NCBI GenBank assembly: GCA_963725655.1 | Contig: CAVRYY010000001.1 | Span: 1,488,001-1,552,000, forward strand | Direction: 5' to 3' | Length of the DNA: 64,000 bases | DNA from: CAVRXT01 sp963725655 | GTDB lineage: Bacteria > Acidobacteriota > Terriglobia > Acidiferrales > UBA7541 | Shown here: positions 42,673 through 55,512 of the stretch, piece by piece | Position numbering within the stretch: position 1 is the first letter of the stretch | Layout of the letters: the number at the start of each line of letters is the position of its first letter | The notes under the pieces: model-generated | The model's database searches: none | Told to the model about the DNA's origin: nothing | The model's input: the letters and a program-made list of their open reading frames with translations, nothing else | Program-made: the position numbers and the translations under genes

Positions 42673-45660
42673 TTGATCGGCCGAACCATATCGCACTATC
42701 GCATCCTGGATAAGGTGGGAGGCGGAGGCATGGGTGTGGTTTACAAAGCCGAGGACGTGAAGCTCGACCGGCTGGTGGCTCTCAAGTTTCTCCCGGAGAA
42801 CGTCGCCAAAGACCCGCAGGCGCTCAGCCGCTTTGAGCGCGAAGCCAAGGCCGCCTCTGCGCTGAACCATCCCAACATCTGCACCATCTACGAGATTGAC
42901 GACCAGCCGGGCGAAGCCTTCATCGCCATGGAATTTCTGGACGGGATGACCCTGAAGCATCGCGTGGCCGGCCGGCCGCTTCCCACCGATATTCTGCTGT
43001 CACTAGCGATCGAAATCACCGATGCGTTGGATGCCGCGCACGCGAAAGGAATCGTCCACCGCGACATCAAGCCCGCGAACATTTTCGTCACCGAGCGCGG
43101 CCACGCCAAAGTTCTGGACTTTGGTTTGGCGAAAATCATGCCCACCGGGAGCCGAGCCCCGGAACCGGGAGGAGACAACACCGAAGCCGCCACCTTGAGC
43201 GATGACTACCTGACCGGTCCGGGTACCACCTTAGGTACGGTCACGTACATGTCGCCGGAGCAGGTGAAAGGGCAGGAGCTGGACGCGCGCACCGACTTGT
43301 TCTCGTTCGGCGCAGTGCTCTACGAGATGGCTACCGGCGCGGTGGCGTTTCGCGGTGAAACCACCGGCCTGATCTTTGACGGAATCTTGAACCGCGCTCC
43401 CCGGCCGCCGTCGCGGCTGAACCCCGGCCTGCCGGCGGATCTGGAGCGGATCATCTTTCGCGCGCTGGAAAAAGATCGAGAGCTGCGTTATCAGCATGCC
43501 TCGGAAATGCGCTCCGAGCTGTTGCGGCTGAAGCGCGATACCGAGACCGGACGATTTGCGGTCGCGGGTCCGGAGACCATAGCGCAGGGCAGTGGCTCTC
43601 CGATTGCCGATCAGCCGTCGGCGGCGTCCGGCGCCTCCGCTCGCGTGTCTAGCGCGGCTCAACCGTCCACATCCGCCACAGTCGCCGAAATTCCTGCAGC
43701 CGGAAGCAAACTCCGGAAGATCTTGGCAGTTACGGCGGTAATAGTTGTGGCCGCCGGAATCGCGGCTGCGTTTTATTTCCGCATGCACCGCAACGCGGCG
43801 CGGCTCACCGACAAGGACAGCGTCGTCCTCTCCGACTTCACCAACACCACCAGCGACAGCGTTTTCGACGGCGCGCTGCGGCAGGGCCTTTTCGCGCAAC
43901 TCGAGCAATCACCCTTTTTGAATCTGCTCTCCGATGAGCGCATCGGCGAGACGCTGGGCTTGATGTCCAAACCGAGAGATACGCGCCTCACCCCCGAATT
44001 GGCCAACGAAATCTGCCAGCGCACCGCCAGCGCCGCTACCATTCAGGGCTCGATCGCCAGCTTGGGCAGCCAGTATGTAGTGGGGCTAAAAGCGGTGAAC
44101 TGCCGCAACGCCGACTTGCTGGCCGAAGAACAAGTCACCGCGAATGGAAAGGAGGGAGTGCTCAAGGCGCTGGGCGAAGCGGCCGCGAAGATGCGCGAAC
44201 AGTTGGGTGAGTCGCTGGCCTCGGTGCAGAAATATGACGTGCTGCCGGAAAACGTCACCACTCCATCCCTCGAAGCTCTTAAGGCCTATAGCTTGGGCCT
44301 TCAGGAAATGGTCGTTAAGGGTGATTATTCCGCCGCGATCACTTTCTTCCAGCGCGCCATTAGCCTGGATTCAAACTTTGCCATGGCCCATGCCCGCCTG
44401 GGCACCTGTTTCAGCAACCTGGGGCAAGTGGAGCGAGCCGGCGAAAGCACCCGCAATGCCAACGCCCTTCGCGATCGGGTGAGCGAACGTGAGCGGTACT
44501 ACATCACCTCTCACTACGAACAGTTCGTTGCGGGAAACCTCGATGCATCCCGCAAGATCTACGAACTCTGGAGCCAAACCTATCCCCGTGATGACGTGCC
44601 CCCCACCAATCTCACCGTCGTCTACATCGCACTCGGCGCCTTGGAAAAGGCGCTTCCCGCTTCTCAGGAAGCGCTCCGGCTTACCCCCGTCAGCGGTGCA
44701 GGCTACGCGAATCTAACCGACGTATACCGCCTGCTCGGTCGCAGCGAGGAGGCCAAAGTCACCGCGCGCGAGGCCCAGGCCCATCAACTGGATTCCTCTT
44801 ATCTTCGCGATCCGCTGTACCTGATTGCGTTCCAGGAGGGTGACGCGGCAGAGATGGACCGGGAAGCTGCTTTTGCAATGGGAAAGCCGGGCGAGGAAGA
44901 CGTTATGCTGCATCTCGAATCCGAGACGGCTGCTTCCACCGGCCATTTCGCAAAAGCCCGCGAGCTCACCCAACGCGCTGCCGATTCCGCGGTGCGCGCC
45001 GATGAGAAGGAAACCGGCGCCCAATATCTCGCCTGTGCCGCCGTTCGCGAAGCGCTCATCGGCAACTCTCGGCAGGCGACTCAATTCGCGCAGTCCGCCC
45101 TCGCGTCCTCAACCGCCAAAGACGTACAGGCCATGGCAGCGATCGCTCTGGGGTTGAGCGGCGATTCTCCGCGCTCGAAACAACTGGCCGACGATTTGAA
45201 TCGCCGTTTCCCCGAGGACACCATCGAGCAATCCGAATACCTGCCGATGATCCGCGCCGCCGCCTCTCTCGGCGCCGGCCATCCCGCCGCTCGCGAGGCC
45301 GCTGCGGCCATCCAGGATTTGGCGCCGGCCACGCTCTACGAATTCGGCAATTCGAATACCTCCGGCACGTTCAATTTCTATCTGTATCCAGCCTACCTGC
45401 GCGGTGTCGCGTGCCTCGACGCTCGCCAGGGCGCCGCTGCCGCCGTCGAATTCCAGAAAATTCTGGGCCGGCCCAGCGTTGTGGCTAACGAAGTGATCGG
45501 CGCGCTCGCTCACCTGGGCGCAGCCCGCGCCCTTTCGCTCTCCGGTGACAACGCCAAAGCGCGCGTGGCGTACCAGGATTTCCTCGCCCTGTGGAAAGAC
45601 GCCGACCCCGACATTCCCATCCTGAAGCAAGCCAAAGCGGAGTATGCCAGGCTGCAATAG
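42673..45660 (+). CDS. Membrane-anchored Ser/Thr kinase with extracytoplasmic TolB-like/TPR region (kinase 3)
   Basis: 995 residues from a TTG start that sits 9 nt after AGAGAGGG. The kinase part has GGGGMGVVYKAED, K38 in ALKF, HRDIKPANIF, DFGLAK and MSPEQVKG. A Ser/Ala/Pro-rich linker leads to one transmembrane helix (about 348-368, ILAVTAVIVVAAGIAAAFYF). Outside, a TolB-like domain begins at DSVVLSDFTNTTSDSVFDG and is followed by TPRs (FAMAHARLGTCFSNLGQ and others). The layout fits a receptor kinase that senses an envelope signal. It is the most divergent of the four membrane kinases in its outer part. Confidence 0.9.
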   Translation: MIGRTISHYRILDKVGGGGMGVVYKAEDVKLDRLVALKFLPENVAKDPQALSRFEREAKAASALNHPNICTIYEIDDQPGEAFIAMEFLDGMTLKHRVAGRPLPTDILLSLAIEITDALDAAHAKGIVHRDIKPANIFVTERGHAKVLDFGLAKIMPTGSRAPEPGGDNTEAATLSDDYLTGPGTTLGTVTYMSPEQVKGQELDARTDLFSFGAVLYEMATGAVAFRGETTGLIFDGILNRAPRPPSRLNPGLPADLERIIFRALEKDRELRYQHASEMRSELLRLKRDTETGRFAVAGPETIAQGSGSPIADQPSAASGASARVSSAAQPSTSATVAEIPAAGSKLRKILAVTAVIVVAAGIAAAFYFRMHRNAARLTDKDSVVLSDFTNTTSDSVFDGALRQGLFAQLEQSPFLNLLSDERIGETLGLMSKPRDTRLTPELANEICQRTASAATIQGSIASLGSQYVVGLKAVNCRNADLLAEEQVTANGKEGVLKALGEAAAKMREQLGESLASVQKYDVLPENVTTPSLEALKAYSLGLQEMVVKGDYSAAITFFQRAISLDSNFAMAHARLGTCFSNLGQVERAGESTRNANALRDRVSERERYYITSHYEQFVAGNLDASRKIYELWSQTYPRDDVPPTNLTVVYIALGALEKALPASQEALRLTPVSGAGYANLTDVYRLLGRSEEAKVTAREAQAHQLDSSYLRDPLYLIAFQEGDAAEMDREAAFAMGKPGEEDVMLHLESETAASTGHFAKARELTQRAADSAVRADEKETGAQYLACAAVREALIGNSRQATQFAQSALASSTAKDVQAMAAIALGLSGDSPRSKQLADDLNRRFPEDTIEQSEYLPMIRAAASLGAGHPAAREAAAAIQDLAPATLYEFGNSNTSGTFNFYLYPAYLRGVACLDARQGAAAAVEFQKILGRPSVVANEVIGALAHLGAARALSLSGDNAKARVAYQDFLALWKDADPDIPILKQAKAEYARLQ

Positions 45661-45721
45661 GCTTCTTTTTTCACAACAGTTCTTCCAAACCACCGAGAAA
45701 CTTTACTTCGCCTGCACTCCA

Positions 45722-45750
45722 TTGACTTGCTGTCCCTCGGCCCATAATAT
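45722..45750 (+). promoter_or_regulatory. Promoter of membrane kinase 4 (TTGACT-N17-TAATAT)
   Basis: TTGACT 45722-45727, 17 nt, TAATAT 45745-45750; AGAGAGG and the TTG start at 45778 follow with the same spacing as in kinases 3 and 5. Confidence 0.85.
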
Positions 45751-45777
45751 GGCGCACACAAGAGAGGTCTCCGCCGC

Positions 45778-48741
<2,964 letters not shown>

Positions 48742-48935
48742 TCCAAATCACCCTGCCAACTTGATTTTCGAAACCGGCCAGCGTTTATCCCGTAATCAGG
48801 AAACTGTCAGCGATGTTGCAAACGGAAGCGGTCGCGTATAGATTGGCGGTCGGCCGCGAACTCAAAAATGGAAATCCCGAAGGGCCGCTTCATGCGAAGC
48901 ACCGTCACGGAACGAATGCTTTTGAGGGAGATTGC

Positions 48936-49823
48936 TTGCGCCACGCTCGAAACGCTCTATTCCTGATTCTGATTTTCCTGATTTTAGTCGGCTTCACTCG
49001 TGCCCAGAATCAGTCGAGCCCGGATTCTCCGGTTCCACCCCCGCCCGGCTCCAGGCAAGTCCATCTGAAGCACATTCTGGTGATCGGTCAAACCAAGGGA
49101 TGGCAGCACGATTCGGTTTCCGATGCCATGGCCGCGATCTACAACATGGGTCACGACACCGGTCTCTGGGATGCCATGCTGCGCACCGATACCGAGCTCA
49201 TCACCAAGAAGGAACTAAAAGTAAACGGCAAAAATCTGGATTACTTCGACGCCCTGATTTTTGCCAGCACCACCGGCGAGCTTGACCTCGACGATAGCCA
49301 GAAAAAAGACATGCTCTCGTTCGTCAAAGACGACGGCAAGGGCTTTGTGGGCATTCACGCCGCCCTCGATACCAATTACAAATGGCCGGAATACGGCGAG
49401 ATGATCGGCGGCTGGTTCGACCAGCACCCGTGGACCACTTTCAACGCCCCGATCATCAACGAAGACCCCAGCTTCCCCGCGGTCCGTCACTTTCCCAGAG
49501 CGTTCGTTAAATATGACGAGATTTATCAGCCTAAGGCCTGGTCGCGCGATAAGCTCAACGTCCTGCTCAGTCTCGATCCCGCCAAACTCGACTATGCCAA
49601 CAATCCGCGCATCCACAGAACCGATCACGATTTTGCTGTAGCCTGGGACAAGATGTACGGCAAGGGCCGCGTTTTTTATTCGAGTCTGGGGCACACCGAG
49701 GAAGCCTGGAGCGACCCCGATATCCGCAAGATGTATTTCGAAGCGATCAAGTGGGTGCTAGGGATGACCGAAGGCAGCACCGCTTCTCATCCGCGCCCGC
49801 AAACGTCCGGCGATGCACACTAA
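48936..49823 (+). CDS. Secreted ThuA-like domain protein
   Basis: 295 residues. The TTG at 48936 has an excellent ribosome-binding site (GAGGGAG, 5 nt before) and yields a signal peptide (ARNALFLILIFLILVGFTRA). The ThuA (glutamine-amidotransferase-like) fold is shown by HILVIGQTKGWQHDSVSDAM, DYFDALIFASTTGEL, GKGFVGIHAALDTNY, MIGGWFDQHPW and GRVFYSSLGHTEEAW. ThuA-like proteins often accompany sugar or sugar-alcohol oxidation genes in Acidobacteria and Planctomycetes. It overlaps the cytochrome gene that follows. Confidence 0.85.
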   Translation: MRHARNALFLILIFLILVGFTRAQNQSSPDSPVPPPPGSRQVHLKHILVIGQTKGWQHDSVSDAMAAIYNMGHDTGLWDAMLRTDTELITKKELKVNGKNLDYFDALIFASTTGELDLDDSQKKDMLSFVKDDGKGFVGIHAALDTNYKWPEYGEMIGGWFDQHPWTTFNAPIINEDPSFPAVRHFPRAFVKYDEIYQPKAWSRDKLNVLLSLDPAKLDYANNPRIHRTDHDFAVAWDKMYGKGRVFYSSLGHTEEAWSDPDIRKMYFEAIKWVLGMTEGSTASHPRPQTSGDAH

Positions 49824-50757
49824 GCCAGGGGAGACTCCTAAGGATTTAGCCGGCAAAATGAGACCAGCAATTCATTCGAACGCAATGCAGCCCCGGCGAA
49901 TCCCGTGCGGGGCGAATTGTCTTCGTTCCACGTTGCAGCGGCGCGTGTTGCTGGCGGCTATGCTTCTCGTGAGCCTCGCCGTTTCCGCAGCCCAAGCTCC
50001 GCAAACACCGACGCCAACCGCGTCAGCCCGTAGCGGCGCAACGCAATCCAGCACACCTGCGCGCAAATCATATCCTCCGGCCTTGGTCGATACAGGGAAG
50101 TCCCTGTTCCAGCAAAATTGCTCCTTCTGTCATGGGCGCGACGCTGGCGGCGGAGAAAGCGGGCCGGATCTTACCCGGTCCAAGCTGGTGACTCAGGATG
50201 TTGCCGGAGACAAAATCGGCGCGGTGGTGCGCAACGGGCGCCCGGAGAAGGGCATGCCGCGCTTCGACTTTTCCGATCCGCAGATCGCCGGTCTGACCGC
50301 CTTCATCCATACCCAACAGAACATTGCACGCACCAGGAAAGGTGGCCGAAAGGGCGTGGATGTCTCCGACCTCCAAACCGGCAACGCTGAGGCCGGCAAG
50401 CAGTATTTCGACGGCGCCGGGGGATGCGCCGCCTGCCACTCACCGGCCGGAGATCTTGCCGGGATCGCGTCGCGGTACAAAGGACTCGAGCTCGAGGAAC
50501 AGATGCTGTATCCCGAACACCCAAAATCCAGCGTCGCGGTAACCCTTGCTTCCGGTCAATCCATCACCGGCATCCTGGAATATCTCGACGAGTTTACCGT
50601 TGGTCTGGTGGATTCTACCGGTGTGTATCGATCCTGGCGGATCGCCGATGTGCAGTACAAGGTCGACGCCCCGGTGAATGCCCATGTCGAGCTCTTCGGT
50701 AAATACACCGATGCCGACATTCACAATCTGATGGCCTATTTGCAAACTTTGCGCTAG
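49813..50757 (+). CDS. Two-haem-motif cytochrome c with beta-domain insertion
   Basis: 314 residues with a signal or anchor (VLLAAMLLVSLAVSAAQA). Domain 1 has CSFCH and the Met ligand candidate in GMPRFDF. Domain 2 has CAACH, then an inserted beta-rich piece (TLASGQSITGILEYLDEFTV...DSTGVYRSW) before the final helix NLMAYLQTLR, as in Pirellula/Verrucomicrobium-type haem domains. The usual Pro-Met near the end reads DAPVNAH, so haem 2 may lack the Met ligand. ATG at 49813 overlaps the ThuA stop; ATG at 49858 or 49885 are alternatives. It probably accepts electrons from the adjacent quinoprotein. Confidence 0.85.
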   Translation: MHTKPGETPKDLAGKMRPAIHSNAMQPRRIPCGANCLRSTLQRRVLLAAMLLVSLAVSAAQAPQTPTPTASARSGATQSSTPARKSYPPALVDTGKSLFQQNCSFCHGRDAGGGESGPDLTRSKLVTQDVAGDKIGAVVRNGRPEKGMPRFDFSDPQIAGLTAFIHTQQNIARTRKGGRKGVDVSDLQTGNAEAGKQYFDGAGGCAACHSPAGDLAGIASRYKGLELEEQMLYPEHPKSSVAVTLASGQSITGILEYLDEFTVGLVDSTGVYRSWRIADVQYKVDAPVNAHVELFGKYTDADIHNLMAYLQTLR

Positions 50758-50805
50758 CTGTTGGGCTCTGTTTCGGCGCTTTCGTTGGAGAGGTCCTCAA
50801 TCGAT

Positions 50806-52365
50806 ATGAAATTTCTGAAGGTTGCACGCCTTCTTGCCGCTGGCGCACTGATCGCGATCGCCCCGTCCGGCGTAATGCTCGCGCAAGGGCAAGGGGTTGA
50901 CGCCCAAACGCTTCTGCATCCGCCGGCCGACAGTTGGCCAAGCTATCACGGCGATTATTCTGGCCGGCGTCACAGTTCGCTTACCCAGATTACGCCGCAG
51001 AACGTGAAAAATCTCACCCTCGCCTGGGCCTTCCAAACCGACCAGAGCGCGCAAATCAAATCCTCCCCGCTCTTGGTTGATGGCATTCTCTACTTCACCG
51101 TTCCGGACAACATTTGGGCGATCGATGCCCGCTCCGCGCACCAGATCTGGCATTACACCTACCCGCCGAACAAAGGCAATCACATCGGCAATCGCGGCGT
51201 GGCGATGTACAAAGGCTATCTTTACTTCATGGCTCCCGATGCGCACCTGGTATCGCTCAATGCCAAAGACGGCACCGTGCGCTGGATCGTCTCGGTGGCC
51301 GATGCCACGAAAGGCTATTGGACCACCATGGCGCCCCTCGTCGTCGGCGACCGCGTGATCATCGGTGTTTCCGGGGATCTCGATAACCTGACCGGCTATA
51401 TACGTTCGATTGACCCCCAGACCGGCGCGACCCAATGGCAATGGAACGCCACTCCTCCCCCGGGCACCCCGAAAGGAACCACCGGCGGCACGATGTGGAT
51501 GACCGGCACCTACGATCCCGATCTCAATCTTGTGTACTGGGGGACCGGGAACCCCACTCCCGTCCTGAATGGCTCGACGCGTCCGGGCGATAATCTCTAC
51601 ACCTGCTCCATCGTCGCCATAAATCCGGATACCGGCAAACTGGTGTGGTCTTTCCAAGTCTCGCCCCACGATACCCACGACTGGGATGCCGTCGAGATTC
51701 CTGTGCTGGTCGACGCCGAGTTTCACGGCGAGCCCAGGAAAATGCTGATGCAGACCTCGCGCAACGGCTACTTCTTTGTCCTCGACCGCAACACCGGGAA
51801 AAATCTTGTCACCGCTCCGTTCGGGCCGGTGAACTGGTCCCTGGGAGTCGATGAGCAGGGTCGTCCAATTCCGAATCCCGCCAAAGAACCGGCGCCCGAC
51901 GGGCGCTTGATTGCACCCGATGAGGGCGGTCTTACTAACTATCGTTCCCCAAGCTTCGACACGAAAAACGGTTTATTTATCGTCGACGCCCATCCTAGCT
52001 ACTCGATCTACTTCGCCAAGCCAGCCGATGGCGTCTACGGGTGGGCTGGCGCGGATTATGGCGTTTGGGGCAAGGGCGTGATCGAAGCCATCGATTATCA
52101 GACCGGCAAAATCCGTTGGAGCCACGAGCTTGGGCCCGAAGGGTCGGGTGCCGGCGTGCTCACCACCGACTCCGGCCTCACCTTCACCGGCGATGCCCTG
52201 GGCAACTTTCTGGCGCTCGACTCCAGCGACGGCAAGACTCTTTGGCACGCGGGCTCCGGCGCACACATCCAAAGTTCTCCGATCACCTACCAACTCGACG
52301 GTCGCCAATACTTGCTTACCAGCAGCGGCGGCGTCCTGTTTGCCTGGGCGCTTCCGCAGACCTAG
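50806..52365 (+). CDS. PQQ-dependent alcohol dehydrogenase-type quinoprotein
   Basis: 519 residues with a signal peptide (VARLLAAGALIAIAPSGVMLAQ). An eight-bladed quinoprotein propeller is indicated by W-motifs and typical segments: WPSYHGDYSGRRHSSLTQI, NRGVAMYKGYLYF, DPQTGATQWQW, GGTMWMTGTYDPDLNLVYWG, HDTHDWDAVEIPVL (with the Asp/Ca2+ pair) and SGGVLFAWALP. The vicinal Cys pair of classical methanol/ethanol dehydrogenases is absent before NRG. It has no haem domain; the cytochrome encoded just upstream is the natural acceptor. ATG at 50806 is chosen for the signal peptide. Confidence 0.9.
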   Translation: MKFLKVARLLAAGALIAIAPSGVMLAQGQGVDAQTLLHPPADSWPSYHGDYSGRRHSSLTQITPQNVKNLTLAWAFQTDQSAQIKSSPLLVDGILYFTVPDNIWAIDARSAHQIWHYTYPPNKGNHIGNRGVAMYKGYLYFMAPDAHLVSLNAKDGTVRWIVSVADATKGYWTTMAPLVVGDRVIIGVSGDLDNLTGYIRSIDPQTGATQWQWNATPPPGTPKGTTGGTMWMTGTYDPDLNLVYWGTGNPTPVLNGSTRPGDNLYTCSIVAINPDTGKLVWSFQVSPHDTHDWDAVEIPVLVDAEFHGEPRKMLMQTSRNGYFFVLDRNTGKNLVTAPFGPVNWSLGVDEQGRPIPNPAKEPAPDGRLIAPDEGGLTNYRSPSFDTKNGLFIVDAHPSYSIYFAKPADGVYGWAGADYGVWGKGVIEAIDYQTGKIRWSHELGPEGSGAGVLTTDSGLTFTGDALGNFLALDSSDGKTLWHAGSGAHIQSSPITYQLDGRQYLLTSSGGVLFAWALPQT

Positions 52366-52494
52366 CAAACACCGCCGGCCCAACTATTTCCCATCCTCGG
52401 CGCCGCGAAAGCGCACTTCGCCACGCGCCAACCACGCGCTTTTTCGACCTGGTTTTCTCGGCCCCATCGAGAAGATTACCTTGCCTGCAATCCA

Positions 52495-52523
52495 TTGACT
52501 TGCCGTAGCTTGGCCCGTAATAT
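52495..52523 (+). promoter_or_regulatory. Promoter of kinase 5-6 operon (TTGACT-N17-TAATAT)
   Basis: TTGACT 52495-52500, 17 nt, TAATAT 52518-52523, then AGAGAGG and a TTG start at 52552. It is nearly identical to the blocks upstream of kinases 3 and 4. Confidence 0.85.
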
Positions 52524-52551
52524 GGCCCCACACAAGAGAGGCTTTCTTTCA

Positions 52552-55512
52552 TTGATCGGCCAGACCATCTCGCACTACCGCATCGTCGAGAAGCTGGGCG
52601 GCGGCGGTATGGGTGTTGTCTACAAAGCCGAGGACGTGAAGCTCGGCCGCTTCGTCGCTCTCAAGTTTTTGCCCGACGACGTCGCCAAAGATCCCCAGGC
52701 ACTCAGCCGCTTTGAGCGCGAAGCTAAGGCCGCCTCCGCGCTCAATCATCCCAACATCTGCACCATCTACGAAATCGACGATCATCGCGGCGACCCGTTC
52801 ATCGCCATGGAATTTTTGGACGGGGTAACCCTCAAGCATCGCATCGACTCCCGCCCTCTCGATCTGGACACCCTGCTCACCTTATCGATCGATATTACCG
52901 ACGCCCTCGAAGCGGCCCACACCAAAGGCATCGTCCATCGCGACATTAAGCCCGCCAATATTTTCGTCACCGAGCGCGGACACGCCAAGATTCTCGACTT
53001 CGGCCTCGCGAAAGTGGCCTCCAAGCACGAGATCGCCTCCCAAGCCACCATCACCGCCGATGCGACCGGGGGCGTGAACCCCGAGCACCTCACCAGCCCG
53101 GGAACCGCAGTTGGAACGGTGGCATACATGTCGCCGGAACAAGTGCGCGCCAGGGAGCTGGACCCGCGCACCGACTTGTTCTCGTTCGGCGTCGTACTCT
53201 ACGAAATGGCCACCGGCACGTTGCCCTTCCGCGGAGAAAGTTCCGGCGTGATCACCGACGGAATTCTGAATCGTGATCCGGTGGCCCCGGTGCGGCTCAA
53301 CCCGGACATTCCTCAGAAGCTGGAAGAGATCATCAATCGGGCGCTGGAGAAGGACCGTAACTTGCGTTACCAGCACGCCTCAGACATGCGCGCGGAGTTC
53401 CAACGTCTGAAGCGGGATACCGAGACCGGCCGAGTTCCCACAGCGAGTTCCGGTCACGTGGCGACCGCCGAGGATGCGCTTTCTCAATCGACCGTTCGCC
53501 GCCCAACATCCGTACCTGGCTCCGCTGCTGCTCCATCGGGCAGCTCGAAACTCGCAGATGTTCACGCCGTCGATGCCAAGAAACCTCGCAAAATTTTGAT
53601 TCTCGCCGCGGTGGTGGTCGTCGCCGCCTTGGTCGCCGGTGCACTCTACTTCCGCTCCGCCCGTGCCACTCGTTTGACCGAGAAAGACACCATCGTCCTG
53701 GCGGATTTCGCCAACACCACCGGCGACCCCGTTTTCGACGACACCCTCAAGCAGGCGCTGGCCGTGGACTTGGACCAGTCACCCTTCCTCAACGTCCTTT
53801 CTGAAGACAAAGTGAGTCAGACCCTCAGGGAGATGACCCACTCCCCGGGCGACCGGCTAACCCAGGACCTGGCTCGAGAAGTATGCCAGCGCGCCGGAAG
53901 CAAGGCCTATCTGGCAGGCTCGATTGCCGCTTTGGGAACTCAGTACGTGATTGGCCTCAACGCCGTCAATTGCCGCACCGGTGATTCGCTGGTTGAGGAG
54001 CAGGAGCGCGCCACCGGCAAGGAGCAGGTGCTGGCGGCTATGGACAAAGCCGCGTCGAAGCTCCGTAGCGAGGTAGGCGAATCGCTCAGCTCGGTGCAGA
54101 AATTCGACGTCCCGCTCATGGAAGCCACCACCAATTCGCTGGAAGCGCTCAAGGCCTTCAGCATGGCTCGCACCCTCCGGCAGCAAAAGGGCGACGTAGA
54201 CGCCGCTCCCTTCTTCAAGCGCGCCACCGAACTTGACCCCAACTTTGCGCTGGCGTACGACGGTCTGGGGCTCAGCTACGCCAATCTGAACCAGCCCAGC
54301 CTCGGTGCTGAATACCTGAAGAAAGCCTTTGAACTCCGCGACCGCGCCACCGAACGCGAGAGGTATCACATCACCGCGCACTACTACGTTCTAGCCACCG
54401 GCGAACTCGAAAAATCCAATCAGGCTTTCGAGTTGTGGATACAAGCGTACCCCCGCGACGATGTGGCTCACGTCAATCTCGGTAGCAACTACATGATACT
54501 GGGCGAATATGAGAAGGCCGCCACCGACACACGCGAAGCGCTGCGCCTGCAACCCGAGGATTCGGTCGCCTATGCGAATCTCGGGGAAATTTACCTGGCC
54601 ACCAACCGCTTCGATGAAGCGCGAGCTTCAGCGGAAGACGCGCGGGTGCGCAAGTATGACGATATTCCGCTGTACCTGAACGGCTACGCCATGGCCTTCC
54701 TTCAGGGTAATGCCGCAGCCATGAAGCGGCAGTCGGATTGGGCCATAGGAAAAGCGGGCGCGGAAGACTGGATGCTCTCGGTCGAATCCGATACCGAGGC
54801 TTGGTCGGGCAAGGTCGTGAACGCCCGCGAGCTGTCCCGGCAAGCGGTCGAGAGCGCTCGCCGCAGCGATGAAAAGGAGCCTGCTGCCCTCTGGCAGGCG
54901 AACGCGGCCGTTCGCGAAGCGCTGTTCGGCAATGCCGACGCGGCCCGCCAGAACGCCGCCGCGGCAGTTGCTCTCGCACCGGGAAGCCGCGATGCCGAGG
55001 CCCAGGCGGCGCTAGCCTATGCCTTGGCGGGTGATCCGGCGCATGCCCAGCCGCTCGCGGACGACCTCGCCAAACGCTTTCCGGAGGACACCATCGTCCG
55101 CTCGGTCTGGCTGCCTACGATCCGCGCATCGATCGAAACCCGCCGCAAAAACGCCGCGCACAGCATGGACCTGCTTTCGGCCGCTTCACCCTATGAGTTG
55201 GGCATGCTAACCGGCAGCGCTACCAACTCCTGTATGTATCCGGTGTACGTTCGCGCCGAGGCTTACCTCAGCGTGGAACAAGGCGCCGCCGCCGTCGCCG
55301 AATTTCAGAAACTTCTCGATCATCGCGGGCTGCTGTGGAATTGTGCCACCGGCTCGCTCGCCCACCTCGGCCTCGCCCGCGCCTACGCCATGCAGAGTGA
55401 CACCGCAAGAGCCCGCGACGGGTATCAGGATTTCCTCGCGCTGTGGAAAGACGCCGACCCGGATGTTCCCATCCTCCTCGCGGCGCAAGCGGAGTACGCC
55501 AAACTGAAATGA
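52552..55512 (+). CDS. Membrane-anchored Ser/Thr kinase with extracytoplasmic TolB-like/TPR region (kinase 5)
   Basis: 986 residues. The TTG at 52552 is chosen by analogy with kinases 3 and 4; an upstream frame to 52495 would run through the promoter. The kinase shows GGGGMGVVYKAEDVKLGR, HRDIKPANIF, DFGLAK and MSPEQVRARELDPR. The transmembrane helix is at about 348-367 (ILILAAVVVVAALVAGALYF). The outer part begins DTIVLADFANTTGDPVFDD and continues as TPRs. The last codons overlap the start of kinase 6 (ATGA), so both are translated from one transcript. Confidence 0.9.
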   Translation: MIGQTISHYRIVEKLGGGGMGVVYKAEDVKLGRFVALKFLPDDVAKDPQALSRFEREAKAASALNHPNICTIYEIDDHRGDPFIAMEFLDGVTLKHRIDSRPLDLDTLLTLSIDITDALEAAHTKGIVHRDIKPANIFVTERGHAKILDFGLAKVASKHEIASQATITADATGGVNPEHLTSPGTAVGTVAYMSPEQVRARELDPRTDLFSFGVVLYEMATGTLPFRGESSGVITDGILNRDPVAPVRLNPDIPQKLEEIINRALEKDRNLRYQHASDMRAEFQRLKRDTETGRVPTASSGHVATAEDALSQSTVRRPTSVPGSAAAPSGSSKLADVHAVDAKKPRKILILAAVVVVAALVAGALYFRSARATRLTEKDTIVLADFANTTGDPVFDDTLKQALAVDLDQSPFLNVLSEDKVSQTLREMTHSPGDRLTQDLAREVCQRAGSKAYLAGSIAALGTQYVIGLNAVNCRTGDSLVEEQERATGKEQVLAAMDKAASKLRSEVGESLSSVQKFDVPLMEATTNSLEALKAFSMARTLRQQKGDVDAAPFFKRATELDPNFALAYDGLGLSYANLNQPSLGAEYLKKAFELRDRATERERYHITAHYYVLATGELEKSNQAFELWIQAYPRDDVAHVNLGSNYMILGEYEKAATDTREALRLQPEDSVAYANLGEIYLATNRFDEARASAEDARVRKYDDIPLYLNGYAMAFLQGNAAAMKRQSDWAIGKAGAEDWMLSVESDTEAWSGKVVNARELSRQAVESARRSDEKEPAALWQANAAVREALFGNADAARQNAAAAVALAPGSRDAEAQAALAYALAGDPAHAQPLADDLAKRFPEDTIVRSVWLPTIRASIETRRKNAAHSMDLLSAASPYELGMLTGSATNSCMYPVYVRAEAYLSVEQGAAAVAEFQKLLDHRGLLWNCATGSLAHLGLARAYAMQSDTARARDGYQDFLALWKDADPDVPILLAAQAEYAKLK

